Shown here in pieces: positions 1 to 8,322 of a DNA stretch of 13,743 bases. The notes under the pieces are model-generated. The model had not been told where the DNA came from, did no database searches, and worked only from the letters and a program-made list of their open reading frames with translations. Position 1 is the first letter of the stretch. Each line of letters starts with the position of its first letter. The DNA comes from Verrucomicrobiota bacterium (GTDB lineage: Bacteria > Verrucomicrobiota > Verrucomicrobiia > Limisphaerales > UBA1096). The stretch lies in the NCBI GenBank assembly GCA_015658765.1, contig DQOE01000422.1:1-13743 (forward strand). Direction: 5' to 3'. Made by a program: the position numbers and the translations under genes.

Positions 1-1
1 C

Positions 2-493
2 GCCATTGTCGATCCCATCTTGAAAACCCAACTCGCAACAGGAGGAAAAGGCAAAACCACCGCCCTGCGCCTGCGCGCCCTGTGGTGCCTGCACGTCATC
101 AGTGGGCTGGACGAGGCCGACCTGCTCGAATTGCTGAAGGACCGGGACGCGATGCTGCGCGGCTGGGCCATCCAGTTGCTGTGCGAAAACAAGAAGCCAA
201 GCGCCGCCGCGCGCGGTGAATTCGCCCGCATGGCCCGCGAAGACAAATCCCCTATCGTGCGGATGTACCTCGCCAGCGCCCTGACCCGCACCCCGGTAGC
301 CCAGCGCGCCAAAGTGCTCTCCGGCCTGCTGTCCCACGCCGAGGATGCCACCGACCCCAACCTCCCGCACCTCTACTGGTACGCCACCGAACCCGTCATC
401 GCCGCCAACAAAACCGCCGCCATCCAGCTTCTCGCCAAAACCAAAATTCCGAAGGTGCGCCAATACATCACCCGCCGCTTGGCATCCAAGTAG
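2..493 (+). CDS. C-terminal part of a PVC-type membrane-bound dehydrogenase, HEAT-repeat region (5' end outside window)
   Basis: The reading frame is open from the left edge, so this is the 3' part of a longer gene; the first possible start inside it (TTG at 20) has no support. The visible 163 residues are all alpha-helical HEAT-like repeats, with motifs such as LRLRALW, WAIQLLCEN, EDKSPIVR and IPKVRQYITRR. By eye it is about 60% identical over roughly 140 residues to the C-terminus of the gene that follows, so the missing part is probably also a beta-propeller dehydrogenase domain of the Pirellula/Verrucomicrobium type. No CxxCH haem motif is visible before the TAG stop, unlike the fused form of the family. 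The stop overlaps the next start by one base, which points to one transcript and coupled translation. Function is inferred from the paralogue; substrate unknown. Confidence 0.8.
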   Translation, partial: AIVDPILKTQLATGGKGKTTALRLRALWCLHVISGLDEADLLELLKDRDAMLRGWAIQLLCENKKPSAAARGEFARMAREDKSPIVRMYLASALTRTPVAQRAKVLSGLLSHAEDATDPNLPHLYWYATEPVIAANKTAAIQLLAKTKIPKVRQYITRRLASK

Positions 494-2325
494 TGAGATT
501 TGCTCTCCCACTCCTTCTGCTGGTCGCGCTCAATCTTTGGGGTGCGAAAAAGAACCCGCAACCGATTATCGAGAAACCATTCACGCCACTGGAGGCCGCG
601 AAGACGATCCAGGTGCCCAAGGGGTTTAACGTCACGCTTTTCGCTGGCGAGCCGGACATCAAGCAGCCGATTGCGTTTTGCATCGATGACCGCGGGCGGT
701 TGTGGGTGGCGGAGGCAAATAATTATCCGGACAAAAAGGCGGGGAAGAAGGATTGCATCATTATTCTGGAGGACACGGACGGGGATGGGCGGCATGACAA
801 GCGGATTGTTTTTTACGACCAGCTCGAATACGTGAGCGGGATTGAGGTGGGGTTCGGCGGAGTGTGGGTGATGTCCATCCCTAATTTTTATTTCATTCCG
901 GATGCGGATTATGACGGGGTGCCGGATGGGGAGCCGGTGGTGTTGCTCGACGGCTTTGGCACGCATGCCAATTCGCACACCATCGCCAATGGGTTTGCGT
1001 GGGGGCCGGACGGGTGGTTATACGGCACGCACGGGATTACGAACTGGTCGCTGCCGGGCAAGCCGGGGACAGCGAAGGAAAAGCGGCGGCGGTTTGAGGG
1101 CGGGGTGTGGCGGTATCATCCGGTGCGGCATATTTGGGAGCCGTTTGCCATAGGCACCACCAATCCGTGGGGCATCGACTGGAACGAGTACGGCCACGCT
1201 TTTGTTTGCAACTGCGTGAACCCGCATTTGTTTCACATCATCCAAGGCGCGCATTACGAGCCCGCGCGCAATCGGCCGACCGGGCGGTTTGCCTACGAGC
1301 GCATCCCGACCATCGCGGATCACTTACATTTCACGAATACGAAGACCATCCGCGCGGGCATCGGCACGCCGGAGGAGGACGCAGCCGGCGGCGGCCACGC
1401 GCACAGTGGCACGATGATTTATCTGGGCGACAATTGGCCGGCCAAATATCGCGGTGATGTTTTTATGAACAACATCCACGGCCGGCGCATCAACCACGAT
1501 CGCCTCGCACGTAAGGGCAGCGGCTACGCCGCCAGCCATGCGCCGGACGTGATGCGCGCGCGCGACCCGTGGTTCGTGGGCGTCACCCTCGCCTACGGCC
1601 CCGACGGCGGCGTGTACGTCAGCGATTTCTCCGACACCGGCGAATGCCACCACACCCGCAACACCCAAAAACACACCGGCCGAATTTACAAAATCACCTT
1701 TGGCAAACCGAAGCCGTGGAAGGGCGACATTGGCAAGTTGAATATTCTGGAATTGGTGAAGCTGCAATCGCATCCCAATGAATGGTTCGCCCGCCACGCG
1801 CGGCGTGTGCTGCAGGAGCGGCAGGCCAACACGTCGGTGCTGGCAAAAGCTCTGAAGTCCAACCGGTCCGTGCCCCTGCGGCTGCGAGCCCTGTGGGCCT
1901 TGCGGGTGACGGGTAATTTGGATGAGAAGAAACTCGAAGGATTGCTTCAGGACTCAAGCGAACACCTTCGCGCATGGGCCATTCAGTTGCTTTGCGAAAA
2001 CAGAAAACCATCGGAGGCAGCGCGCGCGGAATTCGCGCGAATGGCGCATGAGGACAAATCCCCCCTCGTGCGCTTGTATCTCGCCAGTGCGATGCAGCGT
2101 TTGCTGCTGAAGCAGCGTATGCCAGTGCTCGCACATTTACTCGCTCACACGGAGGACAAGGACGACCAAAATCTACCACTCATGTATTGGTACGCCACCG
2201 AGCCAGTCGTGGCCGCCGACCGCGTCTCCGCGGTGAAACTGCTGACCGCCTGTCAAATCCCCAAGGTGCGCCAATTCATCACGCGCCGAATGGCGACTGG
2301 ACGCGACGCGGGCAAAAAGGAATAA
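493..2325 (+). CDS. PVC-type putative membrane-bound dehydrogenase (beta-propeller plus HEAT repeats)
   Basis: The 610-residue protein starts at a GTG overlapping the upstream TAG by one base (TAGTG). This start gives a clean signal peptide, MRFALPLLLLVALNLWGA, so the protein should be exported. Residues about 35-405 match the Pirellula/Verrucomicrobium N-terminal dehydrogenase domain (TIGR02604 type, a quinoprotein-glucose-dehydrogenase-like propeller): GFNVTLFAGEP, DRGRLWVAEANNYP, GPDGWLYGTHG, GGHAHSGTMIYLGDNWP and AYGPDGGVYVSDFSDTGE. Two Asp-rich, calcium-loop-like motifs lie at 94-102 (DTDGDGRHD) and 137-147 (DADYDGVPDGE). Residues about 425-600 are HEAT-like repeats. There is no CxxCH, so the haem domain usually fused to this family's C-terminus is absent; the next gene supplies it. 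The protein probably oxidises a small organic substrate and transfers electrons to that cytochrome. The substrate is unknown and the enzyme activity is inferred from family naming. Confidence 0.88.
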   Translation: MRFALPLLLLVALNLWGAKKNPQPIIEKPFTPLEAAKTIQVPKGFNVTLFAGEPDIKQPIAFCIDDRGRLWVAEANNYPDKKAGKKDCIIILEDTDGDGRHDKRIVFYDQLEYVSGIEVGFGGVWVMSIPNFYFIPDADYDGVPDGEPVVLLDGFGTHANSHTIANGFAWGPDGWLYGTHGITNWSLPGKPGTAKEKRRRFEGGVWRYHPVRHIWEPFAIGTTNPWGIDWNEYGHAFVCNCVNPHLFHIIQGAHYEPARNRPTGRFAYERIPTIADHLHFTNTKTIRAGIGTPEEDAAGGGHAHSGTMIYLGDNWPAKYRGDVFMNNIHGRRINHDRLARKGSGYAASHAPDVMRARDPWFVGVTLAYGPDGGVYVSDFSDTGECHHTRNTQKHTGRIYKITFGKPKPWKGDIGKLNILELVKLQSHPNEWFARHARRVLQERQANTSVLAKALKSNRSVPLRLRALWALRVTGNLDEKKLEGLLQDSSEHLRAWAIQLLCENRKPSEAARAEFARMAHEDKSPLVRLYLASAMQRLLLKQRMPVLAHLLAHTEDKDDQNLPLMYWYATEPVVAADRVSAVKLLTACQIPKVRQFITRRMATGRDAGKKE

Positions 2326-2335
2326 TACGCGTCGC

Positions 2336-3547
2336 GTGAAACGCCTTTATTTTTTGTTGTTTGCCATCGTGTTGCTGTCGCCAGTCCAGTTGCTCGCCCA
2401 AGATCTCGAGGCGTTGGCGGCGTTGGTGGGGGTTTTGGAGGAGTCGGACGATGCGGGGTTTCAATTGGATATTCTCAAGGGCATCAGCGCGGCGTTGAAG
2501 GGGCAGCGGAACCTCAAGCCGCCGAAGGGCTGGGATGTGGTGGCGGCCCGGCTGGCCAAGAGCCCGAATGCGGAGGTGCGACAGTTGGCGCGGTCGCTTT
2601 CGCTGACGTTTGGGAGCAAGGTTGCGTTGGACGCGTTGCGGAAGGTTTTGGTGGATGGCAAGGCGAAGTTGCCGGAGCGTCGGAAGGCGTTGGCGGCGTT
2701 GGTGGCGGCGCGGGATGTGAAGTTGCCGGAGGTGTTGCGGGGGTTGCTGCGGGAGAAAGCGCTGCGGCGGGAGGCGTTGCGGGGGTTGGGGGCGTTTGAG
2801 GATGCCAAGACGTCGTCGGCGATTTTGAAAATTTATGCGAAGCTGGACACGGCGGGCAAGCGCGACGCGCTGACGACGCTGGCCTCGCGGGTGAGTTTTG
2901 CGAAGGCGCTGATGGCGGCGGTGGCGCGAGGCGTGGTGAAGGCGAATGAGTTGCCGGCGGACATCGTGCGGCAGTTGCGCGCGCATGGGGTGAAAGACAT
3001 CAACGCAACGCTCGACAAGGTTTGGGGCGTGAGCCGTTCCACGCCGGCGGCGAAACTTGCGGAGATTGCGAAGTACAAAAAGTTGCTGGAGGCGAAGGTG
3101 AATCGTCCGGACAATTTACCCCGAGGCCGGGCGCTTTTCCAACGCACCTGCGCGCAGTGTCATAAGCTCTACGGCGAAGGCGGCGAGATTGGGCCGGACA
3201 TCACGGGGTCCAATCGCAACAATCTCGATTATCTGCTGACCAATATGCTCGACCCGAACGCGGAAATCCCCAACGACTATCGCACGACGATTTTGCGCAC
3301 GAAGGACAACCGCGTTTTGGTGGGCGTCATCCGCCGCAGCGAAGGGCAGTCCGTCACCATCGCCACGCCGGCCGAGGTGGTGACCGTGGCCAAGCGCGAT
3401 GTGGCGGCGATTGAGCCGCAGGATTTTTCGATGATGCCAGAGGGGCTCGTGCTCGCGCTCAAGGTAGACGAACTGCGCGATCTCGTCGCCTATCTGCGCG
3501 GTAGTCGACAGGTGGCTTTGCCGGAGAAACCCGGGAAGGAACAATGA
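2336..3547 (+). CDS. HEAT-repeat c-type cytochrome, Pirellula/Verrucomicrobium CxxCH domain
   Basis: The 403-residue exported protein starts at GTG 2336, ten bases after the previous stop, with a weak AAGGA at 2316-2320; the start is fixed by the signal peptide MKRLYFLLFAIVLLSPVQLLAQ. Residues about 25-250 are Leu/Ala/Arg-rich helical repeats of HEAT type. A single-haem cytochrome c domain follows: CAQCH at 272-276 (covalent haem, His ligand), then IGPDITGSNRNNLDYLL and IPNDYRTTIL. MMPEGL at 366-371 likely gives the distal Met, and the final helix is LRDLVAYLRG. This is the TIGR02603-type domain normally found at the C-terminus of the dehydrogenase encoded upstream. Its separate gene with its own signal peptide suggests a two-subunit version in which this protein accepts the dehydrogenase's electrons. 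Export and haem attachment are well supported; the partnership is inferred from adjacency. Confidence 0.88.
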   Translation: MKRLYFLLFAIVLLSPVQLLAQDLEALAALVGVLEESDDAGFQLDILKGISAALKGQRNLKPPKGWDVVAARLAKSPNAEVRQLARSLSLTFGSKVALDALRKVLVDGKAKLPERRKALAALVAARDVKLPEVLRGLLREKALRREALRGLGAFEDAKTSSAILKIYAKLDTAGKRDALTTLASRVSFAKALMAAVARGVVKANELPADIVRQLRAHGVKDINATLDKVWGVSRSTPAAKLAEIAKYKKLLEAKVNRPDNLPRGRALFQRTCAQCHKLYGEGGEIGPDITGSNRNNLDYLLTNMLDPNAEIPNDYRTTILRTKDNRVLVGVIRRSEGQSVTIATPAEVVTVAKRDVAAIEPQDFSMMPEGLVLALKVDELRDLVAYLRGSRQVALPEKPGKEQ

Positions 3548-3558
3548 TGGGCAGGATG

Positions 3559-3578
3559 TTCAGGATTTATTTCCTGAA
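3559..3578. repeat. Inverted repeat between convergent genes
   Basis: TTCAGGA and TCCTGAA form a perfect 7-bp stem around a 6-base loop, in the 57-bp gap between the converging cytochrome and transaldolase genes. It could end transcription from both sides, but neither strand has a T-tract after it, so it is not a standard intrinsic terminator. It sits in a short CAGGAT-rich stretch (CAGGAT at 3552 and again at 3561). Confidence 0.45.
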
Positions 3579-3604
3579 ATCATCTCAAGGAATTCCCCCA
3601 GGCG

Positions 3605-4573
3605 TCAAGCGGGTTGGAGTTCGAGCTTTTCGGTGAGGAATTGTTCGAGCTTTACGGAGTCGGCGGCGAATCGACGGATGCCTTCGGCTAGTTTTTCGGT
3701 TGCGCAGGGGTCTTCGTTCATTTCCCAGCGGAAGGCTGTTTCGTTGAGGGAGATTTTTTCCACGTCGCTCGCGTTGGCGGTTTCCTCGGTGAGCTTGCGG
3801 GGGAGATCGCCTTCGGTTTCCTGCAGTTCCTCGAGGAGATTGGGGCTGATAGTGAGCAGATCGCAACCGGCGAGTTCGGTGATTTCGCCGGTGTTGCGGA
3901 AGCTCGCGCCCATGACTTCGGTGGCGTAGTCGAACTTTTTGTAGTAGTTGTAAATGGCAGTGACCGACTGCACGCCGGGATCTTCGGCGGGGGCGTACTC
4001 ATTGCCGGTCTTGGCTTTGTGCCAGTCCATGATGCGGCCGACGAAGGGGGAGATAAGCTGCACGCCGGCCTCGGCACACGCGACGGCTTGGGGGAAGGAG
4101 AAGAGCAGCGTGAGGTTGCAGCGGATGCCTTCTTTTTCCAATTCCTCGGCTGCGCGGATGCCTTCCCAAGTGGAGGCAATCTTGATGAGGATGCGATCGC
4201 GGTCGATGCCGTTCTTTTCGTAACGCGCGATGAGCGAGCGCGCCTTGGCGAGCGTGGCCTCGGTGTTGAAGCTGAGGCGGGCGTCCACCTCGGTGCTCAC
4301 GCGGCCGGGGACGATTTTTAGTATCTCGAGGCCGAAGAAGATAGCGAGCTTGTCGAGGGCGACGGCCATGACATCGCCACTGCCGGCTTCCTCGCGGGCC
4401 TCGGCGAGAACCTTGTCGACGAGCGCCTCGTACTCGGACATTTGCGCAGCCTTGAGAATGAGGCTGGGATTGGTGGTGGCGTCCTGCGGGGTGTATTCGC
4501 GGATGGACTCAAAGTCGCCGGTGTCGGCCACGATGGTCGTGTATCGTCGCAAGGAATCGAGATGACTACTCAT
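3605..4573 (-). CDS. tal: Transaldolase
   Basis: A 322-residue cytoplasmic enzyme of the TalB type (usual length about 317). It moves a dihydroxyacetone unit between sedoheptulose-7-phosphate and glyceraldehyde-3-phosphate in the non-oxidative pentose phosphate pathway. The family residues are all visible: D17 in VADTGD, the [10 protein letters not shown] signature (31-40), E95 in [10 protein letters not shown], and the Schiff-base lysine K131 in [11 protein letters not shown]. The C-terminal KLEQF helix is also present. The open frame runs upstream into the tRNA gene (possible start near 4753), which cannot be coding. ATG 4573 gives the normal N-terminus [13 protein letters not shown] and is preferred, although no Shine-Dalgarno sequence precedes it. 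It lies 119 bases downstream of a tRNA-Thr gene on the same strand and converges with the cytochrome gene. Nothing is missing or unusual in the protein. Confidence 0.97.
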   Translation of the reverse strand: MSSHLDSLRRYTTIVADTGDFESIREYTPQDATTNPSLILKAAQMSEYEALVDKVLAEAREEAGSGDVMAVALDKLAIFFGLEILKIVPGRVSTEVDARLSFNTEATLAKARSLIARYEKNGIDRDRILIKIASTWEGIRAAEELEKEGIRCNLTLLFSFPQAVACAEAGVQLISPFVGRIMDWHKAKTGNEYAPAEDPGVQSVTAIYNYYKKFDYATEVMGASFRNTGEITELAGCDLLTISPNLLEELQETEGDLPRKLTEETANASDVEKISLNETAFRWEMNEDPCATEKLAEGIRRFAADSVKLEQFLTEKLELQPA

Positions 4574-4692
4574 GCGACAATTCAAGCACAAATGAGCGGG
4601 CGCGACAAGCCAGGCAGCACCTGTCGACATGTGGGTTGGGTTGGCAACGCTTTGGCCAAGCGTCGTGGTGAACGATGGAGATTGGAAAAAAA
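4574..4692 (-). other. Gap between tRNA-Thr and transaldolase, with T-tract
   Basis: No gene is seen here. Read on the minus strand, seven T residues (4692-4686) follow directly after the tRNA's CCA end. They could stop transcription with the tRNA acceptor or T-arm acting as the hairpin. An imperfect dyad built on TTGGCCAA lies at 4647-4663. I found no convincing promoter or ribosome binding site for the transaldolase, so it may be read from its own unrecognised promoter or from the tRNA promoter. Confidence 0.35.
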
Positions 4693-4768
4693 TGGAGCCA
4701 GTTGTCGGACTCGAACCGACGACCGTTCGATTACAAATCGAGTGCTCTACCAACTGAGCTAAACTGGC
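4693..4768 (-). tRNA. tRNA-Thr (anticodon TGT)
   Basis: The 76-nt cloverleaf is read on the minus strand. The acceptor arms GCCAGTT and AACTGGC pair fully, the D-arm is GCTC/GAGC around AGTTGGTA, and the anticodon loop TTTGTAA gives TGT (reads ACA). The variable loop is five bases, the T-arm is GTCGG/CCGAC around TTCGAGT, the discriminator is T, and CCA is encoded. One C-A mismatch closes the top of the anticodon stem (positions 27-43). The gene is oriented toward the transaldolase. Confidence 0.96.
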
Positions 4769-4925
4769 CCAAGCCGCGAGGGCTGTGGGGGACTAGTAGC
4801 GTTGGATTCGGGGTTTTGAAAGTCATTTTGTTACTTTTGGAGGTTTGAAGGCCGTTTTTACAGATAAAAAGAATTGGCGAGGTGCGTATTCTTCGGCTAA
4901 CAATTGCGCGAGCGATAGCGCACAG
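4769..4925. other. Divergent upstream region of tRNA-Thr and the PSCyt/PSD1 gene
   Basis: This 157-base stretch separates the minus-strand tRNA from the plus-strand giant cytochrome gene and should hold promoters for both. It is AT-rich around 4810-4880. I see only weak -10/-35 resemblances (for the tRNA, TTTCAA and TACTAG 17 bases apart on the minus strand), too weak to call. GGAGG at 4839-4843 is one base before an in-frame TTG at 4845, too close for a normal ribosome binding site, and starting there would bury the signal peptide. Confidence 0.4.
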
Positions 4926-7900
4926 ATGAGAAACAGTTTGTTCAGTTGGATAATCAGTGTTGCCGGGCTGCTTGGGTTTGCCCGGTTCGCGGCGGCCGAG
5001 TCGGTGGATTTTAGTCGCGACATCCGACCGCTGTTATCCCGAAATTGTTTTGCCTGTCACGGGCAGGATGAAAATACCCGCAAGGCCGACTTGCGCCTGG
5101 ATATTCGCGAAGGCGCTCTCGCCGAGCGCAAAGGCTCGCCCGCCGTCGTGCCCAGGGATCGGGCGGGGAGCGAATTGTTTGCGCGAATCACCAACGATGA
5201 CATCGACGACATCATGCCGCCAGAAGATTCCGGGCATGAATTGACGGCCGACGAAATTGAGCGGATCGGCGAATGGATTGACGGAGGTGCGCCGTACGAC
5301 CGGCATTGGGCGTTCACACCGCCGACGAGGCCGAAATTGCCGAGGCTCAGCGACCGTTCGTGGGCGAGGAATGGGATCGATCATTTCATTCTATCTGGCC
5401 TTGAGGCGACCGGTGACCGGCCCGGTAAACAGGCCAACCGATACACGATCATTCGCCGGTTATCTCTCGACATGACCGGCCTGCCGCCGACGCCGGCTGA
5501 GGTGGCGGCGTTCGTAAATGACAAACGCCTGAACGCATACGAGCTGCTCGTGGATGACCTGTTGTCGCGTCCGGCCTACGGCGAACGCTGGGCGCGCGTG
5601 TGGCTGGACTTGGCTCGCTACGCGGACTCGGCGGGATACGGCTCCGATCCGCTGCGGGTGATTTGGAAATACCGCGACTGGGTGATTGATGCGCTCAACC
5701 AAAACATGCCGTACGACCAGTTCACAATCGAGCAATTGGCGGGAGACCTGTTGCCGGAGCCTTCACGCGACCAATTGTTGGCGACGGCGTTTCATCGCAA
5801 CACCAAGACCAACACCGAGGGCGGCACCGACGACGAGGAGTTTCGCGTCGAGGCGGTGCGTGACCGCGTGGACACGACCATGCAGGTTTGGATGGGCCTG
5901 ACGATGGGTTGCGCCAAGTGCCACTCGCACAAGTACGATCCGATCACGCAAACGGAGTACTACCAGTTTTACGCGATGTTCAACCAGACGGAGGATACCG
6001 ACCAAGGCAACGACTCACCGCGCATGCCGTATCCGACCGAGGAGGAAACCAAGCGATTGGCCTCGATTGACGATGAGATCAAAGCGTTGCAGGCCAATCT
6101 CAACGTGCACACCCCGGCCTTGGCCAAGGGGCAAGGCGAGTGGGAACTCAAGTCACTCCGCGACCTGGCCAAGCCGAAGCCGGAGCTTGGTGTGTGGGAG
6201 ATGAGCGGTCCGTTTGCGGGCGACAACTTTGACGGCGCGTTCGCGAAGGCGTTTGCGCCGGAGCGCCTGGCCATCGGCGAAAATGTTGCATCGCGCGGCA
6301 CAGCCCGGCAGTCGTCCACGTCGAACAACGGAGAAGCCAAGCTGGCAATCGACGGCAACAGTTCCGGCAAATTCGAGGACAAGACGGTGACCCACACGCA
6401 GAATCCGTCCGACAAGTCGCCGTGGTGGGAGGTGGAACTGGCCGAGCCAACCGACGTGTCGCAGATCGTCATTTGGAACCGTCTCGAAATACCGGAGCGC
6501 CTGTCTGCGTTTCGTGTGTTGGCGCTAAGCGCCGAACGCAAGTCGCTGTTTGAGAAAGACTTGTTTACTGCCGGCAAGGGCAATCCGAAGCCGAACGAGG
6601 GGTTTGCGGTGCCAATTGAAGTCGATGGGAAAGTGTCGGTTGTGCGGATTGAGTTGCTGCCGCTGGCCGGGCGCAACGAGCCGATTTTATCGCTGGCTGA
6701 GGTGCAGGTTTTCACGCGTTCCGATGACAGGAAAGCGGAGAGTGCCCGGTGGGCAACCAGGCCGGAGTGGGTCGATGGCAAGGTGCACTCGATCGAGTCC
6801 GGCGACCACTCGGTGGTGTATCTGCGGCGCAGCCTGAATGCGGCCATCACCGGTACGCAGGAATTGTTGCTCGGCAGCGGCGACGGCATCAAGGCATGGG
6901 TCAACGGCCGCGAAGTGTTGTCAAAGAAAACCAAGCGCAAGGCCAAGGCCGGGCAGGAGAAAGTGAGTGTCAACCTGTCGCAGGGCAAAAATGAACTGCT
7001 GTTGAAAATCGTCAACAACGACAAAAAGAGCGGGTTTTATTTTGCCGTTCGAGGCGTCGATTTTCCGGAGGATATTTTGCCGGTGCTGTTGATCGATGAA
7101 GCCAAGCGCGCCAAGCCGCAGGCGGAAAAGATCGCCGCGCACTACCGGGCGTTTGCCAAGGAACTGGAGCCGGTACGAAAGTCGATCGAGGCCAAGCGTA
7201 AGCAGCACAAAAAAGTCACCGACTCGATAGTCACCACGCCGTACATGAGTGAACTGGGCAAGGCCAAGCGGCGTGAAACTTACCTGATGATCAAGGGAAG
7301 TTTTTTGAGCAGGGGCAACGCGGTGAAAGCTGGTTTTCCGGCTTCGTTTCACGCGCCGGCCAAGGGCACGCCGCACAACCGCATGGGCGTGGCCCGGTGG
7401 TTGATGCAGGAGGACAATCCGCTGACAGCCCGCGTGGCGGTGAACCGTTTTTGGTCACGGCTCTTTGGTCGTGGGCTACTTGACACGGAGGAGGATTTTG
7501 GCACGCAGGGAAACCTGCCGGATAATCCCGAGTTGCTTGACTGGCTGGCTGTCGAGTTTCGCGGCACGGGTTGGGACATGAAGCGGCTCATCAAGACCAT
7601 GGTGATGTCCGCGACGTACCGGCAGTCGGCCGAGGTGCGCGGCGACTTGGCCAAGCGCGATCCGCGCAACGTCCGGCTTGGCCGAGGGCCGCGTTTTCGC
7701 CTGGAGGCGGAGATGGTGCGTGACCAGGCGCTGGCGTTGAGCGGGTTGTGCAGCGTCAAGATGCACGGGCCGTCCGTGTACCCGCCGCAGCCGCCGAACC
7801 TGTGGCAGGCGGCGTTCAACGGACAGCGCGACTGGGCGACGAGCCGGGGCGAGGATCGGTATCGGCGTGGGTTTTACACCTTCCTGCGGAGGACGGTTCC

Positions 7901-8315
7901 CTATCCGTCGATGGCAACCTTTGACGCGCCGAGCCGGGAGATTTGCGCCGTGCGACGAATTCGCACCAACACGCCGCTGCAGTCGTTTGTAACGCTTAAT
8001 GACGAGGCGTACGTTGAGTTCGCCCAGGCGTTGGCGCACCGCATTTACGCCGAGGGTGGCGAGTCGATGGCGGATCGGTTAAAGTTCGCCCTGCGGCTCA
8101 CATTGGCCCAGCCGGTTGACGCGCATCGCTTGGCGGCGTTGACTGAATTGTTCGACGGCGAGCTGGCCGAGTACCGGAAGGCGCCAAATGACGCGAAGGA
8201 ACTTTTCGGTAAAACGGTGCCCGTGCCGGACGGGGCCAGCCTGCCGGAAATGGCGGCCCTAACGGTCGTGGCAAATGTGTTGTTAAACCTTGACGCCATC
8301 CTGATGAAAGGCTGA
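4926..8315 (+). CDS. PSCyt1-PSCyt2-PSD1 multidomain cytochrome (DUF1549/DUF1553)
   Basis: A 1129-residue exported protein. ATG 4926 is chosen because it begins a signal peptide ([24 protein letters not shown]); an upstream in-frame TTG would add 27 polar residues. Domains in order: PSCyt1 (about 28-110) with haem motif CFACH at 41-45, then PSCyt2/DUF1549 (about 145-355) with [29 protein letters not shown] and a second CxxCH, CAKCH, at 329-333. Two inserted beta-sandwich-like modules follow. The first, about 452-596, resembles F5/8-type C (discoidin) domains ([26 protein letters not shown]). The second, about 609-711, contains [17 protein letters not shown] Lys-rich helical stretch leads to PSD1/DUF1553 (about 814-1075: [33 protein letters not shown]). 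The family occurs in Planctomycetota and Verrucomicrobiota beside DUF1501 genes, as here. Its reaction is not established; surface electron transfer linked to glycan use is inference from the haem and sugar-binding-like modules. Confidence 0.92.
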   Translation: MRNSLFSWIISVAGLLGFARFAAAESVDFSRDIRPLLSRNCFACHGQDENTRKADLRLDIREGALAERKGSPAVVPRDRAGSELFARITNDDIDDIMPPEDSGHELTADEIERIGEWIDGGAPYDRHWAFTPPTRPKLPRLSDRSWARNGIDHFILSGLEATGDRPGKQANRYTIIRRLSLDMTGLPPTPAEVAAFVNDKRLNAYELLVDDLLSRPAYGERWARVWLDLARYADSAGYGSDPLRVIWKYRDWVIDALNQNMPYDQFTIEQLAGDLLPEPSRDQLLATAFHRNTKTNTEGGTDDEEFRVEAVRDRVDTTMQVWMGLTMGCAKCHSHKYDPITQTEYYQFYAMFNQTEDTDQGNDSPRMPYPTEEETKRLASIDDEIKALQANLNVHTPALAKGQGEWELKSLRDLAKPKPELGVWEMSGPFAGDNFDGAFAKAFAPERLAIGENVASRGTARQSSTSNNGEAKLAIDGNSSGKFEDKTVTHTQNPSDKSPWWEVELAEPTDVSQIVIWNRLEIPERLSAFRVLALSAERKSLFEKDLFTAGKGNPKPNEGFAVPIEVDGKVSVVRIELLPLAGRNEPILSLAEVQVFTRSDDRKAESARWATRPEWVDGKVHSIESGDHSVVYLRRSLNAAITGTQELLLGSGDGIKAWVNGREVLSKKTKRKAKAGQEKVSVNLSQGKNELLLKIVNNDKKSGFYFAVRGVDFPEDILPVLLIDEAKRAKPQAEKIAAHYRAFAKELEPVRKSIEAKRKQHKKVTDSIVTTPYMSELGKAKRRETYLMIKGSFLSRGNAVKAGFPASFHAPAKGTPHNRMGVARWLMQEDNPLTARVAVNRFWSRLFGRGLLDTEEDFGTQGNLPDNPELLDWLAVEFRGTGWDMKRLIKTMVMSATYRQSAEVRGDLAKRDPRNVRLGRGPRFRLEAEMVRDQALALSGLCSVKMHGPSVYPPQPPNLWQAAFNGQRDWATSRGEDRYRRGFYTFLRRTVPYPSMATFDAPSREICAVRRIRTNTPLQSFVTLNDEAYVEFAQALAHRIYAEGGESMADRLKFALRLTLAQPVDAHRLAALTELFDGELAEYRKAPNDAKELFGKTVPVPDGASLPEMAALTVVANVLLNLDAILMKG

Positions 8316-8322
8316 CACTGAA

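Noticed and set aside
20..493. A complete small gene starting at TTG 20
   Set aside because: The frame is open to the window edge and its whole length aligns to the C-terminus of the next, much longer gene, so it is a cut-off gene.
4574..4753. N-terminal extension of the transaldolase frame up to 4753
   Set aside because: It would translate most of the tRNA-Thr gene, and the extra 60 residues do not belong to the family. The start at 4573 gives the normal N-terminus.
4693..4768. tRNA-Thr as an integration site for a mobile element
   Set aside because: I see no integrase, no repeated copy of the tRNA 3' end elsewhere in the window, and no change to phage- or plasmid-like genes beside it.
5969..7024. 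Open frame of 351 codons on the minus strand inside the PSCyt/PSD1 gene
   Set aside because: Low-complexity Ser/Arg/Pro translation fully opposite a well-supported gene; a shadow frame.
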